Positions 9,017-16,913 of a stretch of 64,000 nucleotides of DNA are shown one piece after another; the stretch's first letter is position 1; every line of letters begins with the position of its first letter. Made by a program: the position numbers and the translations under genes. This stretch comes from Mycobacterium paraense (lineage in GTDB: Bacteria > Actinomycetota > Actinomycetes > Mycobacteriales > Mycobacteriaceae): NCBI RefSeq assembly GCF_002101815.1, contig NZ_LQPM01000024.1, positions 208,746 through 272,745 on the forward strand. The letters are read 5' to 3'. The notes beneath the pieces were generated by a model. It did no database searches, was not told where the DNA came from, and worked only from the letters and a program-made list of their open reading frames with translations.

Positions 9017-9768
9017 CGACCGCGCCGTTCGACCCGACCGATCCCGCCCGCTTCGAGGAGATGTACCGCGACGACCGGACGTCGCACGGACTGCCCGCGG
9101 CGACGCCGTGGGACATCGGCGGTCCGCAGCCGGTGGTTCAGCGGCTGGTCGCGCTGGGCGCGATCAAGGGTGAGGTGCTCGACCCGGGCACCGGCCCCGG
9201 TCACCACGCGATCTACTACGCCTCGAAGGGCTACTCGGCGACCGGCATCGACGGGTCGGCCGGAGCGATCGAGCGGGCCCGCCAGAACGCCCAAAAGGCC
9301 GGCGTGTCAGTGAATTTCGAGCTGGCTGACGCCACCAAGCTGGAGGGATTCGACAACCGGTTCGACACCGTCGTCGACTGCGCCTTCTACCACACCTTCA
9401 GCACCGACCAGGACATGCAGCACGCGTACGTGCAGGCGTTGCGCCGGGCGACCAAGCCCGGGGCGCGGCTGTACATGTTCGAGTTCGGCGAGCACGACGT
9501 CAACGGCTTCAAGATGATGCGGTCGTTGTCCGAGGACGACTTTCGTGAGGTGCTGCCGGCCGGCGGGTGGGAGATCACCTACCTCGGCCCGACGACCTAT
9601 CTGGTCAACATGAGCACCCAGACGATCGAGCTGATGGCCGCGCGCAACCCGGACATGGCCGACCAGGTGCAGGCGCTGCTGGACCGGTTCCGGGCGATGG
9701 AGCCGTGGCTGGAGGGCGGCCGGGTGCACGCCCCGTTCTGGGAATGCCACGCCACGCGGGTGGACTAG
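9013..9768 (+). CDS. Class I SAM-dependent methyltransferase
   Basis: 251 aa. SAM-binding motif I is VLDPGTGPGHHAIYYA (about residues 57-72), followed by the acidic GYSATGIDGS loop and FDTVVDCAFYHTFS, so the Rossmann core is complete. GTG at 9013 overlaps the hemQ stop by 4 bp, making it the last gene of the hemE-hemY-hemQ operon, as in M. tuberculosis (Rv2675c, recalled). Substrate unknown; a role in tetrapyrrole metabolism is only suggested by position. A strong hairpin lies 45 bp downstream, between this gene and convergent msrB. Confidence 0.9.
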   Translation: MTTAPFDPTDPARFEEMYRDDRTSHGLPAATPWDIGGPQPVVQRLVALGAIKGEVLDPGTGPGHHAIYYASKGYSATGIDGSAGAIERARQNAQKAGVSVNFELADATKLEGFDNRFDTVVDCAFYHTFSTDQDMQHAYVQALRRATKPGARLYMFEFGEHDVNGFKMMRSLSEDDFREVLPAGGWEITYLGPTTYLVNMSTQTIELMAARNPDMADQVQALLDRFRAMEPWLEGGRVHAPFWECHATRVD

Positions 9769-9812
9769 CCCCACCCGTCACATCAGTCACCCGAAAGTTG
9801 GGGGTGACTCTT

Positions 9813-9878
9813 TGCCCGCCTCACAGCGACAACTGTCCCCGCGGCGCGGTGCGCGCGATTGTCGCTATGAGGCGGGCA
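9813..9878. repeat. Intergenic inverted repeat (hairpin), copy 1
   Basis: Left arm 9813-9832 and right arm 9859-9878 are 20 bp each and match at 19 of 20 positions as reverse complements, with a 26-bp GC-rich loop. It sits between convergent genes and could act as a bidirectional terminator. The arm sequence (TGCCCGCCTCACAGCGACAA) recurs at 45053-45073, so this is a dispersed element rather than a private terminator. Confidence 0.8.
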
Positions 9879-9935
9879 CCAAGGCACATGCCTCGCTTCT
9901 TGTGACGCGTGGGAATCGGTTCGGCGGGTGCCGGG

Positions 9936-10346
9936 CTAGGCGCCCGTCGGCACCAGCCGCAACGAGATCGAGTTGATGCAGTAGCGCTGGTCGGTCGGGG
10001 TGGGGTAGCCCTCGCCGGCGAACACGTGGCCCAGGTGGCTGTGGCAGTTCGCGCACAGCACCTCGGTGCGCGTCGTCCCCATCGAGTGGTCGGGACGCAG
10101 GATCACCGCGTCGGAGCTGGCCGGGTCGAAGAACGACGGCCAGCCGCAGTGCGACTCGAATTTCTCTGTGCTGCGGAACAATTCGGCGCCGCACGCCCGG
10201 CATTGGTACACGCCCTCGGTCTTGGTGTCGGTGTACTCGCCGGTGAACGGCCGTTCGGTGCCGGCGCGGCGCAGCACCTCGAACTCCTGCGGGTTCAGCT
10301 TTTGGCGCCACTCGTCGTCGGACAGTTGCACCTTGGGGCTCGTCAT
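9936..10346 (-). CDS. msrB: Peptide-methionine (R)-S-oxide reductase MsrB
   Basis: Reduces R-epimers of methionine sulfoxide in proteins. 136 aa, the normal length. Zinc-binding cysteines are C49/C52 (CRAC) and C98/C101 (CANC); the catalytic Cys is C123 in RYCINS; GWPSF (68-72) preceded by C67 is the usual resolving/substrate region. No signal peptide, so cytosolic. It begins 9 bp before the aftC stop on the same strand, consistent with co-transcription behind aftC. The gene order matches Rv2674-Rv2673. Confidence 0.97.
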   Translation of the reverse strand: MTSPKVQLSDDEWRQKLNPQEFEVLRRAGTERPFTGEYTDTKTEGVYQCRACGAELFRSTEKFESHCGWPSFFDPASSDAVILRPDHSMGTTRTEVLCANCHSHLGHVFAGEGYPTPTDQRYCINSISLRLVPTGA

Positions 10347-10355
10347 GCGTCCACG

Positions 10356-11702
10356 CTAGCTCGGATGGCGCTGACCCGCTGCGCCCGGCTCCGCCGCGCT
10401 TGCGATCAGCGCGTCGCGCTGACATTCGTCCGGGACCCACGCCGGATCGATGCCCTCGTCCAGCCGGCCCTCGGCCTTGGCGTCCAGATAGCGGAAGTAG
10501 AGCACGGTGAACGCGACGATCAGCAGCAGCGACCAGCCGTAGGTGATCTTCAGGTAGTGCAGCGCGCGGCCGTACCTCATGTACCGGTAGATCAGCCAGT
10601 CGTCCAGCGCCATGAAGCCGTAGATCCCCAGCCACGCCGGCCAATTGCGGATCAGCGAATTGGGCAGCACGACCGTCATCAGGAACGGGAACAGCATCAT
10701 CGAGTAGTAGCCCTGGGCCAGCGGCAGCACCAGCCAGGAGCACAGCAGCAGCACGCCCGACGAGCTGGTGTACCAGAACAGCGGGTCGCGGGTGCGGTAG
10801 TAGCGGTACAGCAGCCACAGCGCGGCGATCGCGAGCACGGTGAACAGGATCCGCAGGAACACGATCAGCCAGGTGGGCAGCCCGAAGTACACGCCGTTGC
10901 CCTCGATCGAGCTGTTGAAGTAGTCGCGGACGCCGCCGATGTAGGGCATCGTGCGGGTGACGAAGTCCATCGGGTCGCTGACCAACGGCCACGCGGCCAG
11001 GTTGATGACGACCGGCACGATGAACGCGGGCACCAAGGTCCGCCACTGCCGGTTCAGCAGCGGCAGCAGCAGCAGCGGGCCGAGCAGCGGTTTGAGCGTC
11101 AACGTGAGCCCGATGACGAGGCCGGCCCACCACTGGTGCCCGACTTGGCCGTCCAGCAGCCAGCGCAGGAACAGCACCTCCGCGAGCAGCACGCAGCCGT
11201 TGATGTTGGTGAACACCAGCGTGCTGGTCACGCTTTCCGTGCAGAACATGGCCAGCAGGAGCGCGGGAGCGGCCACCGAGGACAGCGTGAATTTGAACAG
11301 CCGCAGCAACAGGTACCAGGCGATCAGGATGGCCACGGTATTGATCAGGATGAACAGATAGCGCGACGGCGTGAAGGGCAGATAGCCGAACGGGGCCATC
11401 AGCAGCGTGCCGCCGGGCGGGTAGAGGTAGTGCGGGTCGACGTAGTCGAAGTGCTCGTTGTAGATGTCCCAGCCGTGCCGGAAGTTCAGCACCGCGCGGT
11501 ACACCGGCTTGAAGTCGTCGGTGATGTTGCCGTTGATGCTGAGGATGATGCTGCGGTGCAGCACCGACATGATGGCCACCGGCCACAGCACCGATCGCAG
11601 TATCGTCGCGGCGCTCGGGGCGCCGGTGCGGGGACGAAAGGCGGCCAATATCCCGTCACGCAGGCCGGTTCGGGTCGAGTCAGCTGCGGTCACGAAGCGC
11701 AA
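10356..11702 (-). CDS. aftC: Arabinofuranosyltransferase AftC (GT-C/GT87 family)
   Basis: 448-aa polytopic membrane protein with about ten hydrophobic segments. In mycobacteria AftC uses decaprenyl-phosphoryl arabinose to add alpha-1,3 arabinofuranose branches in arabinogalactan and lipoarabinomannan. The first extracytoplasmic loop carries NGNITDDFKPVYRAVLNF (about residues 57-74) with the acidic pair expected in GT-C enzymes, then DPHYLYPPGGTLL. Strong match in memory to Rv2673. The start at 11702 is 4 bp from the stop of the hydrolase gene upstream, so it is probably in the same transcript. Confidence 0.93.
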   Translation of the reverse strand: MRFVTAADSTRTGLRDGILAAFRPRTGAPSAATILRSVLWPVAIMSVLHRSIILSINGNITDDFKPVYRAVLNFRHGWDIYNEHFDYVDPHYLYPPGGTLLMAPFGYLPFTPSRYLFILINTVAILIAWYLLLRLFKFTLSSVAAPALLLAMFCTESVTSTLVFTNINGCVLLAEVLFLRWLLDGQVGHQWWAGLVIGLTLTLKPLLGPLLLLPLLNRQWRTLVPAFIVPVVINLAAWPLVSDPMDFVTRTMPYIGGVRDYFNSSIEGNGVYFGLPTWLIVFLRILFTVLAIAALWLLYRYYRTRDPLFWYTSSSGVLLLCSWLVLPLAQGYYSMMLFPFLMTVVLPNSLIRNWPAWLGIYGFMALDDWLIYRYMRYGRALHYLKITYGWSLLLIVAFTVLYFRYLDAKAEGRLDEGIDPAWVPDECQRDALIASAAEPGAAGQRHPS

Positions 11703-11706
11703 AGTA

Positions 11707-13266
11707 TCAGGCGGGGCAGTAGGTGTCGGTTCCGGGCAGCTTGCCGCTGTTGAGGTAGCCGATCAGCGGCGGGACCGCGCAGGGCGAATAGATGCTGGCG
11801 CCGTGACCGATGCCCTGCCACATCACCCGCTTGCTGGCCGCGTTGGCGTTGATGATGGTGGCCGCCGTCTGAGCCACCCCCTCGGTGCCGACGATCGGGT
11901 CGTTCTGCACGCCCGCCAACAGGATGTCGACCTTGAGGTTCTTCGGCGGGGCCGGCGGCGGAATCGTGGGCCAGTGCACGCATTTGACCAAGTTGAGGGC
12001 GGCGACGGTGCCGAACTGGGGATAGAGCTTGGCCCACGCCACGACGAGCTCGCGGACCCGGTCGGGGGTGGGGCGGTTGATGGCGTCGCTGCAGGAGCTG
12101 ACGAACTGGCCGTCGGAGTCGGTGACGGCGTACGCGTGGTTGATCAGGTTGTTCAGCTGGTTGGCGTCGCCGGAGCGGGCGGCGGCCAGCGCGTTGGCCA
12201 GGCTCGTGGTGGCGCCGACGCGTCCGCCCGACGGGAAACCCAACGCGACGGTGATGGCGTTGGCGACGCCGGCCACCGCCGCGCCGCCGGGCCCCTTGCC
12301 GCCGCGCGCGTCGGTGAGCATCGCGCTGACGGCGGCCTTCGGGTCGGGGCCCAGCGCGCAGTTGACGGCGACGCACTGGGCGGCGAACGCGTCGAGCGCG
12401 GCCTGTTGCCCCTTGACCTGTTGCTCGGCGGCCGCTTCGGCGTTGACGCCCAACGCAATCGGGGAGTCGAGGATCAGCCGCGCGACTCGGTCGGGCCGCG
12501 ACGCGGCGTAGGCCAGCGCGACCTGGGCGCCGTTGCCGATCCCGATCAGCGCGACCGCCGGCACGTCCCACAGCGTGCGCAGCCGCTCGATGTCCGAGGC
12601 GGCGTGCGAATTGTCGTAGGAGGACGCGCCCGGCGCGATGGCGTCGGTGCAGTTCGTGGTGGCGGTGTTGGAGATGTCGGACAGGTTGGCCACCGGGTCG
12701 TCGCCGGCCTGGAACTGCGCCTGGTCGCGCATCGACTGCCGGTCGAGCTGGTCGCGGCAGTCGATCGGGCTCGACATGCCCATGCCGCGCCGGTCCACGG
12801 CCACGACGGGATGGGTTTGTAGCACGTCGGCGCCGGAGCGGGCGAGCCACACGGGCAGCTGCGTGGACGACGGCAGGTCCGATCCGGTGGTGAGGACGAG
12901 CGGTCCCGCGTCGCGCGGCGTCTGGTTCGAGCGGGCGCGCACCACGCCGATGGTCAGGTTCCCGCCCTGGCCGTTGACCGGGTCGAGGTCGCTGTCGTAG
13001 GTCGCGCAGTCCAGCTGCACACCCGGCGCCGCGGGGACGGCCGCGTCGGAAAAGACCTTCGATGTGCAGTCGTGCCAGGCCAGGTCGTTCTTGGGCGCCG
13101 CGATCGGCGGCGGACCGCTGGGCGGCGGCTTGCTCGGGGCCACGCCCTGCGGGTGGGCGCCGGAGTTGGTCGCGAAGCGCGGATCGGCGCCCAGGCCGGG
13201 AACGCAGCCGGCCACCACCGCGGTCACCGCGAGCAGCACCGTGGCCGATGCGATCTGCCGACTCAT
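11707..13266 (-). CDS. Exported alpha/beta-hydrolase lipoprotein (Rv2672-like), altered nucleophile elbow
   Basis: 519 aa. The N-terminus is a lipoprotein signal ending LAVTAVVAGC, with Cys21 as lipidation site, followed by a Pro-rich linker. The fold resembles mycobacterial secreted tripeptidyl-peptidase-like hydrolases: VAVDRRGMGMS, then the elbow region, and a C-terminal TAP-like part ending near QGIGHGASIYSPC with the catalytic-His-type HG. The nucleophile elbow reads LIGIGNGAQVAL, so Gly stands where the GxSxG Ser would be; I checked the codon (GGC). Either Ser lies elsewhere or the protein is not a classical serine hydrolase. It stops 4 bp before aftC. Confidence 0.88.
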   Translation of the reverse strand: MSRQIASATVLLAVTAVVAGCVPGLGADPRFATNSGAHPQGVAPSKPPPSGPPPIAAPKNDLAWHDCTSKVFSDAAVPAAPGVQLDCATYDSDLDPVNGQGGNLTIGVVRARSNQTPRDAGPLVLTTGSDLPSSTQLPVWLARSGADVLQTHPVVAVDRRGMGMSSPIDCRDQLDRQSMRDQAQFQAGDDPVANLSDISNTATTNCTDAIAPGASSYDNSHAASDIERLRTLWDVPAVALIGIGNGAQVALAYAASRPDRVARLILDSPIALGVNAEAAAEQQVKGQQAALDAFAAQCVAVNCALGPDPKAAVSAMLTDARGGKGPGGAAVAGVANAITVALGFPSGGRVGATTSLANALAAARSGDANQLNNLINHAYAVTDSDGQFVSSCSDAINRPTPDRVRELVVAWAKLYPQFGTVAALNLVKCVHWPTIPPPAPPKNLKVDILLAGVQNDPIVGTEGVAQTAATIINANAASKRVMWQGIGHGASIYSPCAVPPLIGYLNSGKLPGTDTYCPA

Positions 13267-13280
13267 GCCGACCACAGTAG

Positions 13281-14024
13281 CTAGGCCTTGACGTAGCGGC
13301 CGTAAAGGTAGCCGGCCTCGTCGGTGAGCAGGTGGGCGCGGCGCATCCGGGTCAGCGCCTGGCCCGGGCCCGCCGCGATGCGCCGCGCCAGGCCGCCGAC
13401 GAGGTACGGCGCGACCGTCAGGCACAGCTCGTCGAGCAGGTCGCGGTCGATGAACGTCCCGAGCAGCGTCGGCCCGCCCTCGGTGAGGATGTGGCGCATT
13501 CCGCGCGCCGCGAGGGCGCCCAGCAGCGTGGCCTCGTCGACCTTGCCGGGATCGTCGCCGGAGCAGTCCACCACCTCGCACAGGTCGCCGATCAGGCTGC
13601 GGGTCTTGTCGGCCGCCGCCGCGCAGGTGAGCACCAGGGGCGGCACCTCGGTCCGGGTGAACACCGCCAGGTCCGGCTCGAGGTGCCCCGACTGGGTGAC
13701 GACCGCCAGCTGCGGGACCTCGCTTTGCCCGCGGGCCTGCCGCTCCTGGCGCTGCGCGACGGCCACGTGCGCGCCGGAATACCCCTCGATGCGCACCGTG
13801 CCGGCGCCGACCACGATCACGTCGGCCAGTTCGCGCAGCAGGTTGAAGATGTGCCGGTCGCCGGGCCCGCCCATCGCGCCGCTGCTGCCGTCGGCCGTGG
13901 CGCCGCCGTCGAGGCTGGTGATGAAATTCGCCCGCAGCCAGGTGCCGTCGCGGTCCGGGTAGCCGTAGAGCCCGGCAAGTTCGCCGTCGTCGAGTTCGCG
14001 GGCGGACCCGAGCAGCGTCAGCAT
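13281..14024 (-). CDS. ribD: RibD C-terminal-like pyrimidine/dihydrofolate reductase (Rv2671-like)
   Basis: 247 aa with a RibD C-terminal/DHFR-like fold: the substrate loop WLRANFITSLDGGATADG (about residues 28-45), the NADPH-contacting DVIVVGAGTVRIEGY, and ILTEGGPTLLGTF near the C-terminus. It lacks the deaminase domain of true RibD. The M. tuberculosis homologue has been described as able to reduce dihydrofolate and linked to para-aminosalicylate resistance (recalled). ATG 14024 is preferred; the frame is open to 14108 but would run into the divergent zapE-like gene. Name by position and family only. Confidence 0.85.
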   Translation of the reverse strand: MLTLLGSARELDDGELAGLYGYPDRDGTWLRANFITSLDGGATADGSSGAMGGPGDRHIFNLLRELADVIVVGAGTVRIEGYSGAHVAVAQRQERQARGQSEVPQLAVVTQSGHLEPDLAVFTRTEVPPLVLTCAAAADKTRSLIGDLCEVVDCSGDDPGKVDEATLLGALAARGMRHILTEGGPTLLGTFIDRDLLDELCLTVAPYLVGGLARRIAAGPGQALTRMRRAHLLTDEAGYLYGRYVKA

Positions 14025-14045
14025 GGCTTGATTGCAGCACGCCGC

Positions 14046-14051
14046 TACAGT
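14046..14051 (+). promoter_or_regulatory. -10 box of a leaderless zapE-like promoter
   Basis: TACAGT lies 7 nt before the ATG at 14059 and matches TANNNT. It supports ATG 14059 over the in-frame ATG at 14032, which lies upstream of this box. Confidence 0.45.
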
Positions 14052-14058
14052 TCGGGGC

Positions 14059-15084
14059 ATGCCCGGGTTGGTGGATCGGCATCCGACCGTGTCGCCGGAG
14101 CGACTCATCGCCCAATTGCGGCCGCCGCCAACGTTCGCCGACGTGAGCTTCGCGACGTATCGCCCGGATCCGGCGGAACCGACCCAGGCGGCCGCCGTCG
14201 AGGCCTGTCAGGACTTCTGCCGGCAGGCCGTCGAGCGCCGGGCCGGCCGCCGAAAACTGTTCGGCAAGCGGGCCGTACTGCCCGGCGTCGGGCTCTACCT
14301 CGACGGCGGCTTCGGCGTGGGCAAGACCCACCTGCTCGCCTCGGCTTACTACCAGTTGCCGGGCGCGGGACCGGAACCGCCAACCCCCAAGGCGTTCGCC
14401 ACCTTTGGCGAGCTGACCCAGCTCGCCGGGGTGTTCGGGTTCGTCGAGTGCATCGAGATGCTGGCCGGTTACACCGCGGTGTGCATCGACGAGTTCGAGC
14501 TCGACGACCCCGGCAACACCACGCTGGTCTCGCGGCTGCTGTCGTCGTTGGTCGCGCGGGGAGTGTCGGTGGCCGCGACCTCCAACACCCTGCCCGAGCA
14601 GCTCGGCGAGGGCCGCTTCGCCGCCCAGGATTTCCTGCGCGAAATCAACACGCTGGCAAGCATTTTCACCACCGTGCGGATCGAGGGCCCCGACTACCGG
14701 CACCGCGGCCTGCCGCCGGCGCCGCAGCCGCTGTCCGACGAGGAGGTGGTCGCCCGCGCCGAACGGGTCGAGGGGGCGACGCTGGACGACTTCGACGCGC
14801 TGTGCGCGCACCTGGCCACCATGCACCCGTCGCGGTATCTGACGCTGATCGAGGGCGTGACGGCGGTGTTCATCACCGGCGTGCACGCCATCGACGACCA
14901 GAACGTCGCGCTGCGGTTGGTGTCGCTGACCGACCGGCTCTACGACGCGGGGATCCCGGTGGTGGCATCGGGGGAGAAGCTGGACAGCATCTTCAGCGAG
15001 GAGATGCTGGCGGGCGGTTATCGCAAGAAGTATCTGCGGGCGACGTCGCGGCTGGTGGCGCTGACCCGAGCCGGCGAAGCATGA
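14059..15084 (+). CDS. zapE: AFG1/ZapE-like P-loop ATPase
   Basis: 341 aa. Walker A is GGFGVGKT at 83-90 and Walker B is AVCIDEFELDD (about 138-148), with the AFG1-specific region SNTLPEQLGEGRF after it. In other bacteria ZapE is linked to division under stress, and mitochondrial AFG1 to protein quality control. In mycobacteria the role is not set. It is divergent from ribD with only 34 bp between starts. Its last 92 bp overlap the 3' end of the opposite-strand GNAT gene. Confidence 0.9.
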   Translation: MPGLVDRHPTVSPERLIAQLRPPPTFADVSFATYRPDPAEPTQAAAVEACQDFCRQAVERRAGRRKLFGKRAVLPGVGLYLDGGFGVGKTHLLASAYYQLPGAGPEPPTPKAFATFGELTQLAGVFGFVECIEMLAGYTAVCIDEFELDDPGNTTLVSRLLSSLVARGVSVAATSNTLPEQLGEGRFAAQDFLREINTLASIFTTVRIEGPDYRHRGLPPAPQPLSDEEVVARAERVEGATLDDFDALCAHLATMHPSRYLTLIEGVTAVFITGVHAIDDQNVALRLVSLTDRLYDAGIPVVASGEKLDSIFSEEMLAGGYRKKYLRATSRLVALTRAGEA

Positions 15085-15559
15085 GGTAGTCGTTCTCGGT
15101 GCGGCCGCCCACTTGAAACGTCCTGGTGCCGTTGATCGTAAAGCCGCTCTTGGCGTAAAAGCGTTGCGCGCGTTGGTTGGCCTGGTTGACGCCCAGCCAC
15201 ACGCTGCGCGCGCCCCACCGTTCGGCCGTGGCCAGCGCCAGGTCCATCAGCGCCGCCGACACCCCGTCGCCGTGGTGGTCGGGCAGCACGTAGATCTTCG
15301 ACAGCTCGGCGGTGTCGGAGCCGTCACGGATGAGCATGGCGTAGCCGACGATTCGCCCGCCCCGCGCGGCGGTGATGACCGCGCGGTCCGGGTCGGCCAG
15401 GTATTCCGCGAAGCGCTCCGCCGACAGGTTGGCCTCGACGAACGACGCGATGTCCTCAGCAGCGGTCGACGGCGGGCAGGCCAGCGGAAAGGTTTGGGCC
15501 GCAACGGCAGCCAGCTCGCCGGCGTCGACCGAACCCGTCGATAGCGTCAGAGATTCCAC
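14993..15559 (-). CDS. GNAT family N-acetyltransferase
   Basis: 188 aa from GTG 15559 (VESLTLSTGSVDAGEL). The GNAT core is clear: GRIVGYAMLIRDG, then the acetyl-CoA loop LPDHHGDGVSAALM, WLGVNQANQRAQRFYAKSGF and the C-terminal strand GTRTFQVGGRTENDY. The last ~30 residues (GSAPPAATSPADTS onwards) are low-complexity and are encoded opposite the 3' end of the zapE-like gene, so this tail is probably a recent extension by loss of an earlier stop. The start overlaps the stop of the exported-protein gene upstream by 13 bp, implying one transcript. Substrate unknown. Confidence 0.86.
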   Translation of the reverse strand: MESLTLSTGSVDAGELAAVAAQTFPLACPPSTAAEDIASFVEANLSAERFAEYLADPDRAVITAARGGRIVGYAMLIRDGSDTAELSKIYVLPDHHGDGVSAALMDLALATAERWGARSVWLGVNQANQRAQRFYAKSGFTINGTRTFQVGGRTENDYLMLRRLGSAPPAATSPADTSCDNRPPASPR

Positions 15560-16056
15560 TGCGCGAGGTGATAGCCCGTCTTCCGGTCCAGCAGGACGAC
15601 GGTGGACACCGGGTCGCGGTAGGCGTCCCAATACGCCCCGCCGCGCACGATCGCCCCGTTCGGCGCGTTGCCGAGCACGTTGGACAGCTCGTCGGGCGCG
15701 TCGGTGGCGCGCTGTTTGTAGGCGTCGGCGAACGGCGTCACGCCGTCGAAGCTGAACACGGTCGCCATGATGTAGGGGTTGGGCACCCGGACGGCGCGGA
15801 CCGTCACGTCGGCGCGGTTCGGGGTGCTGCCGGGGAAGCTTTTGATCGGCACGCCGCTGCGCGTGTAGCCGAACCCCGGCGGCGGGTCGCAAGGGGTCAC
15901 GCCGCTCACGGTGATGTCGGCGACGTAGTCGCCGGTGTCCACCCGCAGGGTGTCACCGATGTGGCCGATCGGCGCGTCGCCGGCCCACGCGCGCGGCGCC
16001 GCGAGGTTCGCGGCCGCAACCAGCAGGATTGACAGGGCGATCAGCCAGCGGTGCAT
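15547..16056 (-). CDS. Secreted protein of unknown function (Rv2668-like)
   Basis: 169 aa. It starts with a clear Sec signal peptide MHRWLIALSILLVAAANL and a probable cleavage after AWA near residue 26. The mature part is soluble and beta-rich, with GDTLRVDTGDYVADITVSG, PFADAYKQRA and a DPVSTVVLLDRKTGYH ending. No enzymatic motif is visible. It lies between clpC2 (21 bp away, same strand) and the GNAT gene (13 bp overlap), so clpC2, this gene and GNAT likely form one operon, as in M. tuberculosis. The first ATG of the frame at 16074 would give six extra residues before the signal peptide. Confidence 0.84.
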   Translation of the reverse strand: MHRWLIALSILLVAAANLAAPRAWAGDAPIGHIGDTLRVDTGDYVADITVSGVTPCDPPPGFGYTRSGVPIKSFPGSTPNRADVTVRAVRVPNPYIMATVFSFDGVTPFADAYKQRATDAPDELSNVLGNAPNGAIVRGGAYWDAYRDPVSTVVLLDRKTGYHLAQWNL

Positions 16057-16077
16057 CCTCGCATGATCGCACACGCG

Positions 16078-16815
16078 CTACGGCGAGGGGGAGGGGTTCT
16101 TGCCGGCGCTCAGCGATTCGAGCGCGTCCACCAGATCGGCCTCGACGCGGTCCTTGTCCACGCCGGACCGGTGCAGCGGCCCGGCCCCGTCCTCGAGCTC
16201 GAGCAGCGCCAGCAGCAGGTGCTCGGTGCCGATGTAGTTGTGGCCCAGCCGGAGTGCCTCACGGAAGGTCAGCTCGAGCGCCTTGCGCGCGGGCCCGCTG
16301 AACGGGATGAGCTCGGGCGGTTCGCCGGCGGAGGGCGGCAGGGTGACGGCGGCGCGAATCGTCTCGGCGTCCACCTTCTGCAGCTGCAGCAGCACCGTGG
16401 CCAGCGCGGCCGGGTCGCTGAGCACGCCGAGCAGCAGGTGGTCCGGCGTGATCTCGCCGTTGCCGGCTTCGTGCGCGGCGTTCTGGGCCGCCACCACCGC
16501 GCTGCGCGCCCGCGGCGTGAAGCGCCCGAAGCCCTGTTCGGGGTCCAGCGTGGTGGCCTCGGCCCGCGGGACGAACCGCTTCTGGGCGGCCTGTTTGGTG
16601 ACGCCCATGCTCTTGCCGATGTCGGTCCACGAGGCCCCCGAGCGGCGGGCCTGATCGACGAAATGCCCGATCAGGTGGTCGGCGACCTCGCCCAGGTGTT
16701 CGGCGGCCAGGACGGCGTCCGCGAGCTGGTCCAGCACGTCCGGGTGGACCCGTTTGATCGCGTTGATCAGCTCGTCGAGGCGGACGGGGTAGGCGATGGG
16801 CATCGGTTCGGACAT
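16078..16815 (-). CDS. clpC2: ClpC2: HTH plus Clp N-domain protein without AAA+ modules
   Basis: 245 aa. Residues ~1-80 form a DNA-binding region with a typical helix-turn-helix (SWTDIGKSMGVTKQAAQKRF). Residues ~95-240 carry the two Clp_N repeats (FTPRARSAVVAAQNAAHEAG ... ITPDHLLLGVL and FSGPARKALELTFREA ... IGTEHLLLALL). No Walker motifs are present. The protein is thus an adaptor or sponge resembling the ClpC1 N-domain, fused to a DNA-binding module. I recall ClpC2 being reported to bind cyclomarin-type compounds and to control its own expression. Two dyads directly upstream fit autoregulation. Confidence 0.93.
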   Translation of the reverse strand: MSEPMPIAYPVRLDELINAIKRVHPDVLDQLADAVLAAEHLGEVADHLIGHFVDQARRSGASWTDIGKSMGVTKQAAQKRFVPRAEATTLDPEQGFGRFTPRARSAVVAAQNAAHEAGNGEITPDHLLLGVLSDPAALATVLLQLQKVDAETIRAAVTLPPSAGEPPELIPFSGPARKALELTFREALRLGHNYIGTEHLLLALLELEDGAGPLHRSGVDKDRVEADLVDALESLSAGKNPSPSP

Positions 16816-16818
16816 GCC

Positions 16819-16864
16819 GTCAACATTAGGTTGACGACGCGGATTCTGTCAACCTCAGGTTGAC
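16819..16864. promoter_or_regulatory. Twin dyad operator upstream of clpC2
   Basis: Two 17-bp dyads, GTCAACATTAGGTTGAC (16819-16835) and GTCAACCTCAGGTTGAC (16848-16864), have centres 29 bp apart. The second is a perfect palindrome around one base. The first covers the probable clpC2 -10 (TAATGT on the minus strand, 16823-16828), 7 nt from the ATG, so binding would block transcription of a leaderless clpC2 message. ClpC2's own HTH is the obvious ligand (inference). Confidence 0.7.
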
Positions 16865-16913
16865 GACCATTTGGGCTGCGAAACGGCTTTCGTTCTGCGA
16901 CGATCAGTGGGCT

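Noticed and set aside
11707..14886. 1059-codon minus frame covering the hydrolase and the ribD-like region
   Set aside because: Only the part from 13266 down is a real protein (lipoprotein signal at that point); the rest is out-of-frame reading of ribD and zapE.
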